Assembly: GCF_001431505.1 (NCBI RefSeq)
Contig: NZ_LDJP01000029.1
Span: forward strand, 1 to 53,639
Direction of reading: 5' to 3'
Source: Stenotrophomonas daejeonensis
Lineage (GTDB): Bacteria > Pseudomonadota > Gammaproteobacteria > Xanthomonadales > Xanthomonadaceae
DNA length: 53,639 bases
The notes under the pieces were generated by a model. It was not told the origin of the DNA and made no database searches. It saw nothing but the letters and a program-made list of their open reading frames with translations. Shown in pieces: positions 26,187 to 36,592 of the stretch. The position numbers and the translations under genes are program-made. Every line of letters begins with the position of its first letter. The first letter of the stretch is position 1.

Positions 26187-27314
26187 TCAGAACCATTCCA
26201 GCAGGGACAGGCCGACGCCGATGTAGGTGGCGCGGTGGTTGTAGTCGATCATGCTTTCGCCGTAGCCGTCGAACACCTGCACGTGGCCGCGCAGCAGGTT
26301 GCTGAGCGGGAAGCCGTAGTCCAGCTGCAGCGAACCGTGCGAGCGGTCGCCGCTGCGCAGCGAATGGCGCCCGGTGAGCGACAGTTCGTGGCCGTTGCGG
26401 TTCCACACCAGCGTGGCGTCGCCGCGGCCGATGTAGTCCTCGATGTCGGGGTTGTTGTCGTCCTTGCCGCTCTCGGGGACGCGGTACCACGGGCGCAGCA
26501 CCAGCGCCCAGTTCTCGCGGTCCAGGCCGACGCTGAGGATCACCCGGTTCCAGCTGCGCGAGAGCGGGTCGCTGCGGCCGTTGGACTGGTGGTTCAGGCT
26601 GATGCCGGTCATGCGCCCGTTCCAGCCCAGCAGCGAGTAGCCGTTGCGGAACACCAGCATTGCCTCGGGCTCGTAGTTGGTTTCGCGGAACGGTCGCGAC
26701 AACTCGCTGTTGTAGGCCTGCCAGCGCGAGCTCTGGGTATAGCCCACCCACACGTCGCCGTTGTCGCCGAACAGGTTCTCGGCCACCTTGGTCTTGAAGC
26801 TGAGCTGGAACTTCAGCTCGGTGTCGTCCAGCTTCTCGGGCTGGGTAACGGTGTTGTTGGGGTTGGGCGAATGCGGCATTTCGTTGGGCTTGCTGCTCCA
26901 GAACGCCGGCAGCAGGTACACCGGCTTGTAGGCGCGCAGCTGGAAGCGGCCCAGCTTGGAGTCCCGGGCCAACTCCCAGCGGCTGTCCAGCAGCGAGCCG
27001 CGCCCGGCGTTGGCCGCCGCGGCCGCCAGCTCGTCATGGGCGAACAACTCCTTGCCGCGCGGGTCCTCGGCATCCAGCGCCCTGGCCTCCCGGCGCCGCT
27101 GCTGGGCGGCGAGGGCGGCGGCATCGGCGGCCTGGGTGTCGGCCGGCGTGCGCCCCAGCACGCGGTCGTAGCAGCTCAGGCGGACGGCGTCGGAGTCCAG
27201 CGCGAAGCAGGCTTCGGGCGAGAGCGGCTGCGCCGTGGATTCCTGTGCGAGGGCGGTGGCGGGCAGGGCCGACAGGGCGAGCAGCAGGGCGCTGCGAAGA
27301 GGGCGGTCAGGCAT
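26187..27314 (-). CDS. pldA: Outer-membrane phospholipase A
   Basis: This 375-residue protein has a signal peptide (LLLALSALPATALAQ) and a C-terminal 12-strand beta barrel ending in aromatic LLEWF. The catalytic His and Ser lie in ISLNHQSNGRSDPLSRSWNR (the NHxSNGR.. motif, matching His142 and Ser144 of E. coli PldA), and the calcium-site RSDP follows. It cleaves phospholipids misplaced to the outer leaflet. The N-terminal 100 residues hold an extra Ala-rich helix absent from E. coli PldA. The start at 27314 gives the signal peptide; a reading from 27401 does not. Confidence 0.93.
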   Translation of the reverse strand: MPDRPLRSALLLALSALPATALAQESTAQPLSPEACFALDSDAVRLSCYDRVLGRTPADTQAADAAALAAQQRRREARALDAEDPRGKELFAHDELAAAAANAGRGSLLDSRWELARDSKLGRFQLRAYKPVYLLPAFWSSKPNEMPHSPNPNNTVTQPEKLDDTELKFQLSFKTKVAENLFGDNGDVWVGYTQSSRWQAYNSELSRPFRETNYEPEAMLVFRNGYSLLGWNGRMTGISLNHQSNGRSDPLSRSWNRVILSVGLDRENWALVLRPWYRVPESGKDDNNPDIEDYIGRGDATLVWNRNGHELSLTGRHSLRSGDRSHGSLQLDYGFPLSNLLRGHVQVFDGYGESMIDYNHRATYIGVGLSLLEWF

Positions 27315-27397
27315 GGTGGAAGCGGTCCATCCGGAGGGTGTGGGGAGGCGCGGGCGGAATTGTCGGCCATCGCGCGATGCAAGGGGAGCCGCCGGGC

Positions 27398-27883
27398 TCA
27401 CATGAACCAGGCGACGGCGAACACGCCGAGCATCGCCATCGCCAGCCCGAGCTTGAGGGCCACCCCCAGCACGATGCCCAGCCAGGTGCCGATGCCGACC
27501 CTGGTGGCCCTGCCCAGATGGCGGCCATGCAGGTATTCGCCGAGCAGGGCACCGGCGAACGGGCCGATGAACAGCCCCAGCGGCATGAAGAACAGGCCCA
27601 CGACCGTCCCCACCAGCGAGCCGACCATCGCCAGCCGGCTTGCCCCCAGCTTCTGCGCGCCCATCGTGGTGGAAAGCACGTCCACCACGAGGGAGATCAC
27701 GGTCAGCACGCCCAACACCAGCAGCGTCGGCCAGCCGATCCGGGTGAAGCCCTCGGCCCAGGCCGCCGCCAGCAGGCCGGCGAATACCAACGGTACCCCG
27801 GGCAGGGCGGGCAGCACGATTCCGGCGATGCCGGCCAGGACCAATACCACCGCCAGCAAATACAGGATGAATGAATAGTCCAC
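27398..27883 (-). CDS. DUF456-family membrane protein
   Basis: This 161-residue protein has about five hydrophobic segments. The conserved openings LAGIAGIVLPALPGVPLVFA and GQKLGAS-like MGAQKLGASRLAMVGSLVG, plus FFMPLGLFIGPFAGALLGEY, identify DUF456. Function unknown. The start is taken as GTG at 27883 because AAAGG lies 7-8 bases upstream; a TTG at 27907 is in frame but lacks a ribosome site. It diverges from the cold-shock gene. Confidence 0.85.
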   Translation of the reverse strand: MDYSFILYLLAVVLVLAGIAGIVLPALPGVPLVFAGLLAAAWAEGFTRIGWPTLLVLGVLTVISLVVDVLSTTMGAQKLGASRLAMVGSLVGTVVGLFFMPLGLFIGPFAGALLGEYLHGRHLGRATRVGIGTWLGIVLGVALKLGLAMAMLGVFAVAWFM

Positions 27884-27900
27884 GCTCGTACCTTTGAGGG

Positions 27901-28107
27901 TTGACAATCCGGTCTTTCCACCGATTGATTTTTCGTTATGGCCGGGTTAAGTTTCAGCCGCTGAGCTTGGCAAGGTCACCGTGAATCGTGGCCTGATGGG
28001 TAGATCGCATGATTTGCTTACATCGCTGCACCTCGCTTCCCCCTTGCAGTCAGCCGTCCTTGCGGGCGTATCCAAACAACTGAGAGAGCAACAGGGAGTC
28101 AGTCGAG
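27901..28107 (+). promoter_or_regulatory. Promoter and long leader of the cold-shock gene
   Basis: A perfect -35 TTGACA stands at 27901-27906. A weak -10 candidate (ATTGAT) follows after 17 bases. The predicted leader to the ATG at 28108 is about 170 bases, the long untranslated leader usual for cspA-type genes, in which RNA structure responds to temperature. A GGGAG ribosome site precedes the start. Start point and structure are inferred. Confidence 0.5.
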
Positions 28108-28317
28108 ATGTCCGATCGCGAAACCGGTACCGTCAAGTGGTTCAATGATGCCAAGGGCTTCGGCTTCATCAGCCGCGAGAATGGCGAAGATGTGTTCGTG
28201 CACTTCCGCGCCATCCAGACCCAGGGCTTCAAGAGCCTGAAGGAAGGCCAGAAGGTCACCTTCACCGTCGTCCAGGGCCAGAAGGGCCTGCAGGCCGACG
28301 CCGTGCAGCCGGACTGA
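28108..28317 (+). CDS. Cold-shock protein, CspA family
   Basis: This 69-residue single OB-fold protein has the RNA-binding motifs [11 protein letters not shown] (RNP1) and DVFVHFRAI (RNP2), with [11 protein letters not shown] at the start. Family members melt RNA secondary structure and bind single-stranded nucleic acid. The gene has a long leader and a strong terminator right behind it, so it is monocistronic. Several Csp paralogs are usual in a genome, so cold induction is not certain. Confidence 0.96.
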   Translation: MSDRETGTVKWFNDAKGFGFISRENGEDVFVHFRAIQTQGFKSLKEGQKVTFTVVQGQKGLQADAVQPD

Positions 28318-28338
28318 TTCCGGCTGCCACTGGCAGCG

Positions 28339-28370
28339 AAAAGGCCCGCGTCAGCGGGCCTTTTCGTTTT
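28339..28370 (+). terminator. Intrinsic terminator of the cold-shock gene
   Basis: AAAAGGCCCGC and GCGGGCCTTTT form an 11-bp stem around GTCA, followed by CGTTTT. It lies 21 bases past the stop codon. The A-run on the left lets it also work for the minus-strand gene ending at 28390. Confidence 0.93.
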
Positions 28371-28389
28371 CCGGCGCCCGTTGGCGGGC

Positions 28390-28884
28390 TCAGCGCAGCA
28401 CGACGCGGCCATTGACCACGCGCACGTAGGTGTTCTCGCGGATGCCGCCCAGGTCCTTCTGATTGACCACGACCACCCGGCCATCGTCCATGCGCACCTG
28501 GATGTCGTAGGAGTTGCCGGTGACGTTCTGCTGGATCTTGTTGCCGGCCAGCGCGCCGGCGGCGGCACCGGCCGCGGCGGAGATGTTCTGGTTGCCCTTG
28601 CTGCCGCCGGTCTTGTCGGAGATCTCATGGCCGGCCACGGCGCCGACGATGCCGCCGAGGATGGCGCCGGTCGCCGATGGCGCGGTGCGGCCCGAGGCGA
28701 CGGTGTCGATGCGGGTGACGATGCCGCAATCGGCACAGCGCGCGGTGTTGTAACCGCCGTTGTTGTAGCCACCGTTGTTGTATCCGCCACTGCCGTAGCC
28801 ACCATTGCCGTAGCCCGGTGAGGTGGCGCAGCCGGCCAGTGCGAGGCTGGCGAGGGTGGTTGCGGCGATCAACGCGATTTTCAT
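28390..28884 (-). CDS. Glycine-zipper 2TM-domain lipoprotein (SlyB/Pcp-like)
   Basis: This 164-residue lipoprotein has lipobox LAGC (Cys19). The Gly/Tyr/Asn-rich stretch after it (residues about 24-46) is encoded by a tandem 15-base repeat. The glycine-zipper segments GAILGGIVGAVAGHEI and AAAGAAAGALAGNKI follow, then a C-terminal strand domain (YDIQVRMDDGRVVVVNQKD). SlyB-like proteins sit in the outer membrane and guard envelope integrity. Start at 28884 gives a clean signal peptide. Confidence 0.88.
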   Translation of the reverse strand: MKIALIAATTLASLALAGCATSPGYGNGGYGSGGYNNGGYNNGGYNTARCADCGIVTRIDTVASGRTAPSATGAILGGIVGAVAGHEISDKTGGSKGNQNISAAAGAAAGALAGNKIQQNVTGNSYDIQVRMDDGRVVVVNQKDLGGIRENTYVRVVNGRVVLR

Positions 28885-28946
28885 GGTCGTTCTCCTTGCC
28901 GAGGTGGGTGGCGGGTGGCATGGCACCCGCTGCGGGAGAATCGTGT

Positions 28947-28991
28947 CGCCTCGCGCGTGAATGGCGTGCCAATCACGTGCGGAGCGAGGCG
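28947..28991. terminator. Long nested palindrome between two minus-strand genes
   Basis: Outer arms CGCCTCGC and GCGAGGCG enclose an inner hairpin CGTGAATGGC...GCCAATCACG with one A/A mismatch. It lies just after the cytochrome gene and before the lipoprotein gene start, so it may end the former's transcript. No T-run is present, so a protein-binding or RNA-stability role is equally possible. Confidence 0.5.
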
Positions 28992-28995
28992 GGGC

Positions 28996-29427
28996 TCACC
29001 TGAAATCCTGATGGCAGGCCTTGCAGTCCTTGCCGACCTGCTCGGTCACGACGGCCAGCGTGGCGCAATCGGCCGGCGGGTTGGCCAGCGCATCGTTCAA
29101 GGTGGCGCGGAAGCGGCTGGCATGCTGCTGGAAGCGCGCGTCGTCGCGCAGGCTGGGGAAGGCCAGTTCCAGGTCGTTGGACAGGGCGCGCAGGCTCTGC
29201 AGGCGCGGCGTGCTGTCGTTGATCGTGCAGCGGTTCTGCTTGAGGCTCTCGCCGAGCAGTTGCGACTGGCGCGCCATGACCTGCATCAGGCTGTCCGGGA
29301 AGGGGTCCTGCCGCGCCTGGATGGCGCGCATCAGCATGACGGTGGCGACCACGCCGATGAGCAGGCCGAGGATCAGCACGATCAGGTAGCGGGAAGCGGG
29401 GGACTGCGTGCGGCTGGGGTCGTTCAT
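28996..29427 (-). CDS. Membrane-anchored c-type cytochrome (class II-like)
   Basis: This 143-residue protein has one N-terminal membrane segment (YLIVLILGLLIGVVATVMLM, residues about 14-33). A helical domain faces the periplasm and a single heme motif CKACH (residues 135-139) lies near the C-terminus. Heme at the C-terminal end of a four-helix domain is the cytochrome c-prime (class II) layout. Two further Cys (CTIND, DCATLAV) could form a disulfide. Electron-transfer partner unknown. Confidence 0.82.
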   Translation of the reverse strand: MNDPSRTQSPASRYLIVLILGLLIGVVATVMLMRAIQARQDPFPDSLMQVMARQSQLLGESLKQNRCTINDSTPRLQSLRALSNDLELAFPSLRDDARFQQHASRFRATLNDALANPPADCATLAVVTEQVGKDCKACHQDFR

Positions 29428-29500
29428 GCCCTGGCTCCGGTGGAATCAGCACCGATGTTACGACGCGCGGCCCATTCCCGGCCACGGTTAAAATGCGCGG

Positions 29501-30295
29501 ATGAAAGAACGACTGCGTGAACGCTTCGCCGGCATCGACCGCCTGTACGGCGCCGGCTCGATCGAGCGGCTTGCCGCCTGCAGGGTGGCGGTGGTGGGCA
29601 TGGGCGGCGTCGGCTCGTGGGTGGCCGAGGCGCTGGCGCGCTCGGCGGTGGGACACCTGGCATTGATCGATGCCGACGACATCTGCGTGTCCAACACCAA
29701 CCGCCAGTTGCCGGCGCTGGACGGGCAATACGGGCGCAACAAGGCGCTGGCGATGGCAGAGCGCTGCCGCGCGATCAATCCCGATGCCGAAGTGGAGGCG
29801 GTGGAGTCCTTCCTGACCGGTTCCAACATGGCCGAGCTGCTCGACCGCGGTTTCGACCTGGTCATCGATGCCTGCGACAGCTTCCGGGTCAAGGTGGAAA
29901 CCATCGCCTGGTGCCGGCGCCGCAAGCTGCCGCTGGTCACCGTGGGCGCGGCCGGCGGCCGCACCGACCCGACGCTGGTGCGGGTACGCGACGTCTCGCG
30001 CACCGAGCACGACGCGATGCTGGCGCTGATCCGCAGGAAGCTGCGCGGCGAGTTCAACTTCCCGAAGAACCCGCAGCGATATTTCGGCGTGCCGGCGGTG
30101 TATTCGCTGGAGAACGTGAAGTACCCGCAGGCCGATGGCAGCGTCTGCGGCCTGCGCCCGAACCTCGGCGCCGACGCGGCGCTGAAGCTCGACTGCGGCG
30201 CCGGGCTGGGGGCGGCGACCCATATCACCGGCGCGTTCGCCTTCGCCACGGCCGGCAAGGCGCTGGAAATGCTGCTCAAGCCGAAGGTGCGCTGA
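29501..30295 (+). CDS. tcdA: tRNA threonylcarbamoyladenosine dehydratase (TcdA/CsdL)
   Basis: This 264-residue E1-like enzyme uses ATP to cyclise t6A at position 37 of ANN-decoding tRNAs. The nucleotide loop VVGMGGVGSWVAEALARSAV lies at residues about 31-50. The acidic strand LIDADDICVSNTNRQL and DLVIDACDSFRVKVE follow, and the C-terminal NLGADAALKLDCGAG is family-typical. Length and order match E. coli TcdA. A REP element starts five bases after the stop codon. Confidence 0.93.
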   Translation: MKERLRERFAGIDRLYGAGSIERLAACRVAVVGMGGVGSWVAEALARSAVGHLALIDADDICVSNTNRQLPALDGQYGRNKALAMAERCRAINPDAEVEAVESFLTGSNMAELLDRGFDLVIDACDSFRVKVETIAWCRRRKLPLVTVGAAGGRTDPTLVRVRDVSRTEHDAMLALIRRKLRGEFNFPKNPQRYFGVPAVYSLENVKYPQADGSVCGLRPNLGADAALKLDCGAGLGAATHITGAFAFATAGKALEMLLKPKVR

Positions 30296-30300
30296 AAAGA

Positions 30301-30373
30301 CGTAGGAGCGACGCAAGTCGCGACCCGGGGCTTATCCGAGGAAACTCCGGTCGCGACTTGCGTCGCTCCTACG
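30301..30373. repeat. Paired REP element, GTAGGAGCGACG type
   Basis: CGTAGGAGCGACGCAAGTCG at the left faces its inverted copy ending CGTCGCTCCTACG at 30373. On the minus strand the right arm's TAG (30369-30371) is the stop codon of the TatD-family gene. Confidence 0.9.
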
Positions 30374-31148
30374 GCAAATCGGGATTCGGCAGGTTGAACA
30401 GGCGCCTTGCATTGGCGGTCGTCTGCGCCGCGATTTCCTCCGGCGCCTGCCCGCGCAGTTCGGCCACGGTGGCGAGGATGTCCGCCAGCCGCGCCGGTTC
30501 GTTGCGTTGGCCGCGGATGCCGGCATCCGGCTGGTCCGGGGCGTCGGTTTCCAGCAGCAGGTAGTCCAGCGGCATCGTCGCCGCCAGCGTGCGCAGGCGG
30601 TTGGCGCGCGGGTAGGTGAGCGGGCCACCCAGCCCGATCAGGAAACCGAGGTCCCACAACTGCCGTGCCTGTTGCGGGCTGCCGGAAAAGCTGTGCACGA
30701 CGCCGCGCAGGCCGCCGGTGCGGCGCAAGGCATGGATCACCTGGTCCACCGCGCGGCGTGCATGCACGATCAAGGGCAGGTCGAATTCGCGTGCCAGCCG
30801 CAGCTGCCCATCGAAGTAGTGGCGCTGCGCATCGGCATCCAGCCCTTCGATGAAGAAATCCAGCCCGCATTCGCCGATGGCGCAGGGGCGCTCGCGTTCC
30901 AGCCAAGTACGCAGTTCGGGCAGGTGTCCGGGCCGGTGTTCGGACAGGAACATCGGGTGCAGGCCATAGGCCGGATGCAGCGAGGCATCGGTGGCGCAGA
31001 CCTCACGCAGCTTCGGCCATGACGCCGCGGTTATCGCCGGCACGACCTGCGTCGCCACGCCCGCTGCCTTGGCGCGGGCGATGACCGCGGCGCGGTCGCC
31101 GTCGAACCCGGGCGCATCCAGATGGCAGTGGCTGTCGATCAGGCGCAC
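30369..31148 (-). CDS. TatD-family metal-dependent hydrolase
   Basis: This 259-residue TIM-barrel enzyme starts MRLIDSHCHLDAPGFDGDRA, the metal-binding HxH of TatD nucleases. Further ligands lie in AIGECGLDFF (Glu), LIVHARRAVDQ (His), GVVHSFSGSPQQ (His) and LLLETDAPDQPD (Asp). Family members are 3'-5' DNA exonucleases or D-aminoacyl hydrolases. Stop codon TAG comes from a REP element. The gene lies three bases after the small membrane protein gene, so the two form an operon. Confidence 0.93.
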   Translation of the reverse strand: MRLIDSHCHLDAPGFDGDRAAVIARAKAAGVATQVVPAITAASWPKLREVCATDASLHPAYGLHPMFLSEHRPGHLPELRTWLERERPCAIGECGLDFFIEGLDADAQRHYFDGQLRLAREFDLPLIVHARRAVDQVIHALRRTGGLRGVVHSFSGSPQQARQLWDLGFLIGLGGPLTYPRANRLRTLAATMPLDYLLLETDAPDQPDAGIRGQRNEPARLADILATVAELRGQAPEEIAAQTTANARRLFNLPNPDLP

Positions 31149-31151
31149 GAC

Positions 31152-31376
31152 TCAGGGCTTGCGCGGCAATGCCGGTGGCTCGGGGGTCTTTTCCTTGCGG
31201 CTTTTCCAGTTGGCCAGCAGCAGGGTACCCAGCCCGAGCAGGATTTCATCGACGAACGGCAGCGGGTCGAGGAACAGCGTGTCCAGCACGAACAGCGCGG
31301 CGGTGATCTTGAACAGGGTGGGGTAGCGCAGCTTGCGCGCCCATTCCAACACTGGCAGCAGCATGGGGCTGGACAT
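31152..31376 (-). CDS. Small membrane protein, possibly DUF6116
   Basis: This 74-residue protein has one or two hydrophobic segments (residues about 18-38 and 44-60) with the tight sequence LFVLDTLFLDPLPFVDEILL between them and a charged Lys/Pro-rich C-terminus. AGGA stands 7 bases before the ATG at 31376. The layout fits the small DUF6116 proteins of Xanthomonadaceae, though I am not certain of the number. It precedes the TatD gene by three bases; function unknown. Confidence 0.72.
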   Translation of the reverse strand: MSSPMLLPVLEWARKLRYPTLFKITAALFVLDTLFLDPLPFVDEILLGLGTLLLANWKSRKEKTPEPPALPRKP

Positions 31377-31429
31377 CGGCGTTCCTGCAATGGTGGACAG
31401 ACAGGACAAAGATATGTGGGCGCGGCGGA

Positions 31430-31447
31430 TGCTTTCGAGCGAAAGCA
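31430..31447. promoter_or_regulatory. Perfect palindrome in the divergent spacer
   Basis: TGCTTTCGAGCGAAAGCA has perfect 8-bp arms around AG. It lies between the minus-strand gene starting at 31376 and the plus-strand gene starting at 31532, where a regulator could control both. No protein is known to match. Confidence 0.45.
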
Positions 31448-31531
31448 GGCCGGGGCAATGGCTTCGTTCAGCTTTATCATGCTGGAATTGCGCGAAGTCA
31501 ACGGGCGGTCGACCCGCCAGGGAGTAGGACC

Positions 31532-32359
31532 ATGAAGAGCAACACCACCATGATTCTGGTCGCGGCCGGGGCGCTGCTGGTAGGCGGCATCGCCACCGCG
31601 GCCTTCATGAGCGGGCGCGACAAGGCCGCCGCACCGGCCGAGGTGCAGGCCGAGCAGCCGCTGCTGGATACCACGCCGCTGGCCGACGATGCCGCGGCCG
31701 ACGGCGCCATCGCTCCCTCCGGCAAGCTGGAATACGCCGACGTGCTGAAGGTGGCGCCGGTCACCCGCAGCGAACAGGCCTATGCCAGCGTGATCGGCAG
31801 CGAGCCGGTGCGCGAAACCTCCACGACCACGGTGCCGCGCGAAGTCTGCGAGGACGTGGTGGTGCAGGAACGCCTGCCCGAGCGCGACGGCAACGTCGGC
31901 GGCACCGTCGCCGGTGCGGTGATCGGTGGCCTGCTCGGCAACCAGGTCGGCAAGGGCAACGGCAGGAAGGCGGCCACCGCGGCCGGTGCCGTGGCCGGTG
32001 GCGTGATCGGCAACCAGGTGGACAAGCGCCATGTCGGCGGCAAGGTGGTGGAGCGCACCGAGCGCCAATGCCACACCGAGAACGCGACCTCCGAATCCTC
32101 GCGCGTCACCGGTTACAACGTGACCTACCGCCGCGACGACGGCAGCACCGGCACCATGCGCATGGACAGCAAGCCGGGCACCCGCGTCGCGCTGGGCAAC
32201 GCCTCCCGTACCGTCGGCTATGACGTCACCTACCGCTACGACGGCCAGGAAAAGACGCTGCGCATGGACGAGAAGCCGGCCAGCGACCGCCTGCCGGTCA
32301 TCGACGGCCAGGTGGTGACGCAGACCGCGGCGGTGGATGCGGCGGGTAGCCGGCAGTAA
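31532..32359 (+). CDS. Glycine-zipper 2TM-domain protein, membrane-anchored
   Basis: The 275-residue product has an N-terminal membrane segment (MILVAAGALLVGGIATAAFM, residues about 7-26) without lipobox and an acidic linker. Then come the glycine-zipper segments VGGTVAGAVIGGLLGNQVGK and AATAAGAVAGGVIGNQVDK. Two related C-terminal repeats end the chain (VTGYNVTYRRDDGSTGTMRM and VGYDVTYRYDGQEKTLRMDE). It is a larger relative of the protein at 28390-28884 and probably sits in the envelope. Function unknown. GGGAG lies upstream of the ATG. Confidence 0.83.
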   Translation: MKSNTTMILVAAGALLVGGIATAAFMSGRDKAAAPAEVQAEQPLLDTTPLADDAAADGAIAPSGKLEYADVLKVAPVTRSEQAYASVIGSEPVRETSTTTVPREVCEDVVVQERLPERDGNVGGTVAGAVIGGLLGNQVGKGNGRKAATAAGAVAGGVIGNQVDKRHVGGKVVERTERQCHTENATSESSRVTGYNVTYRRDDGSTGTMRMDSKPGTRVALGNASRTVGYDVTYRYDGQEKTLRMDEKPASDRLPVIDGQVVTQTAAVDAAGSRQ

Positions 32360-32590
32360 GAATTTCGAGTCCCCCTCCCTGCGGAGTGAGAGGGGCAGCT
32401 TGCGAACCATTGGTTCGCTGCCCTTGAGTGCCCATGCGCCAGCGCAAGGACGGGGGCGCGGAGCGGGTCGGGTGAAGCCCCTCGCCTGTTTGGCTGCACG
32501 AGGCTTCGCCCGAACCCTCATCGCGTTTAGGCGTGTGCGAGCCCGTGGCTCGCAAGCAACACGTCTACCCCTAGAGGGAGAAGAGACAAA
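32360..32590. other. Gene-free stretch with inverted repeats
   Basis: The stretch holds a two-part stem GGGCA..GCGAACC/GGTTCGC..TGCCC at 32393-32423. Two outer motifs, CCCCCTCCCTGCGGAGTGAG at the left and CTACCCCTAGAGGGAGAAG at the right, are roughly inverted. This looks like a dispersed intergenic repeat of the CCCTCTCCC...GGGAGAGGG kind, but only one copy is in view. No coding frame looks real. Confidence 0.4.
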
Positions 32591-32591
32591 A

Positions 32592-32630
32592 CAAAGAAGC
32601 CCCGGATTTTCGTCCGGGGCTTCGTTTGTT
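32592..32630. terminator. Bidirectional terminator downstream of ppsA
   Basis: CAAAGAAGCCCCGGA pairs with TCCGGGGCTTCGTTTG (one bulged base) around TTTTCG, flanked by A-runs on the left and T-runs on the right. It ends the minus-strand ppsA transcript and stops readthrough from the plus side. Confidence 0.9.
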
Positions 32631-32648
32631 TCGACGTTGCGGTATCGC

Positions 32649-35027
<2,379 letters not shown>

Positions 35028-35223
35028 GCGCGATGCTCCGTTGAGGCCATCGCCCGAGGCGGGCTGGTATGGCCGCGTCCGTAGGAAGAAGCCGCCATTA
35101 TGATGCACTGCACAGCCGAGCGGAACCGCTTGTGACGCGGGCATGTCTTGTGCTTGTCTTCCCCAGGACAGGCCGGGTCAATCGCTTGGCCGCGGCTTTC
35201 CCCTTTACGCAAGGAGCTTGCAG

Positions 35224-36045
35224 ATGACGGTGACCCGTCCGGTGTTCTACGTATCCGACGGTACCGGCATCACCGCCGAAACCGTGGGCCACAGCCTGCT
35301 GACCCAGTTCACCGGCTTCAGTTTCGTCACCGATCGCCTGCCGTTCGTGGACGATGATGACAAGGCGCAGGATGCGGCGGTGCGCATCCGTGCCGCGGGC
35401 GAGCGCTACGGGGTGCGCCCGATCGTCATCAGCTCCTGCGTGGATACCAGCCTGGGGCGGCTGCTGGAGGAGAGCGGGGCGCTGGTGCTGGACGTGTTCG
35501 CGCCGTTCATCAGCCCGCTGGAGCAGGAACTGAACGCCGCCCGCCATTCCAAGGTGGGGCAGGCGCACGGCATGGTCGATTTCGACACCTACCACCGCCG
35601 CATCAACGCGATGAACTTCGCGCTCAGCCACGACGACGGCATCGCGGTGAACTACGACGAGGCCGACGTGGTGCTGGTGGCGGTATCGCGCGCCGGCAAG
35701 ACGCCCACCTGCATCTACCTGGCGCTGCACTACGGCATCCGCGCGGCCAACTACCCGCTGACCGACGAGGACCTGGAGAGCGACCGCCTGCCGCCGCGCC
35801 TGCGCCCGTACCGCAACAAGCTGTTCGGCCTGACCATCGACCCCGAGCGCCTGCAGCAGATCCGCCAGGAGCGCCGCGCCAATTCGCGTTACGCCAGCAT
35901 CGAGACCTGCCGACGCGAGGTAGCCGCGGCCGAGACGATGTTCCGCATGGAGCGCATCCCGACCCTGAGCACCACCCATACCTCCATCGAGGAAATCTCC
36001 AGCAAGGTCATGGGCACGCTGGGGTTGCAGCGGGAAATGTATTGA
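35224..36045 (+). CDS. ppsR: PEP synthase regulatory kinase/phosphorylase PpsR (DUF299)
   Basis: This 273-residue bifunctional regulator inactivates PEP synthase by ADP-dependent phosphorylation and reactivates it by Pi-dependent release. The opening [20 protein letters not shown] and the P-loop [20 protein letters not shown] (residues about 152-171) define the family. Its divergent position from ppsA matches its target. The ATG at 35224 follows AAGGAG. The C-terminal segment [19 protein letters not shown] is also conserved. Confidence 0.95.
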   Translation: MTVTRPVFYVSDGTGITAETVGHSLLTQFTGFSFVTDRLPFVDDDDKAQDAAVRIRAAGERYGVRPIVISSCVDTSLGRLLEESGALVLDVFAPFISPLEQELNAARHSKVGQAHGMVDFDTYHRRINAMNFALSHDDGIAVNYDEADVVLVAVSRAGKTPTCIYLALHYGIRAANYPLTDEDLESDRLPPRLRPYRNKLFGLTIDPERLQQIRQERRANSRYASIETCRREVAAAETMFRMERIPTLSTTHTSIEEISSKVMGTLGLQREMY

Positions 36046-36109
36046 GGCCGGCGGCGGTATCGCCGGGCGGTGACTGCAGCGGGCACGCCGTGGCGTGTAC
36101 GATCGACCC

Positions 36110-36592
36110 ATGACGCAGGCCCTTTCCCGCATCGACCACATCCCCCGCCTGAGCCGGCTCGGCTGGCTGATGGGCCTGTACGCGGAGAACTACCTGCACC
36201 TGATGCGGCTGTTCGCACCCGACCGGCTTGCCCCCGGCAGCCACGTGTCCACCATCGGCGATGGCCTGGACCTGCGGCTGGACGTGATCGAATGCCACCG
36301 CTATACGGTCGAGCTGCGGATGACCTACGACATCCGCGACCCGCTGACCGGCGAGCCCGATCCGTCGGCCTACGTGCGCCTGTATCGCGACGCGCGGCAG
36401 GTGGAGACGACGCACTGCTACGTCGGCCGGCGCTGGCAGGACGTGATGGGCATGTACCCGCCTGCCGACGCGCTGGTCGGCCACCGCCTGCGCATGAACA
36501 CCTTCCTCGGCAAGTGGCTGGAATACCTGGCCGAGCGCGGGCACGGCGTGGCCACGCTGCGGCGTGTCGGCGAGGAAATGGCCTGCTCGTAG
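36110..36592 (+). CDS. DUF1249-family protein (YqiB-like)
   Basis: This 160-residue cytoplasmic protein matches YqiB/DUF1249: YAENYLHLMRLFAP near residue 25, LDLRLDVIECHRYTVELRMT, PDPSAYVRLYRDARQVE and the C-terminal KWLEYLAERGHGV. Function unknown; in enterobacteria it sits beside nudF, and here a NUDIX gene also follows. The TAG stop (36590-36592) is supplied by the REP element that follows. The start is ATG at 36110; an ATG 15 bases earlier (36095) is also in frame. Confidence 0.88.
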   Translation: MTQALSRIDHIPRLSRLGWLMGLYAENYLHLMRLFAPDRLAPGSHVSTIGDGLDLRLDVIECHRYTVELRMTYDIRDPLTGEPDPSAYVRLYRDARQVETTHCYVGRRWQDVMGMYPPADALVGHRLRMNTFLGKWLEYLAERGHGVATLRRVGEEMACS

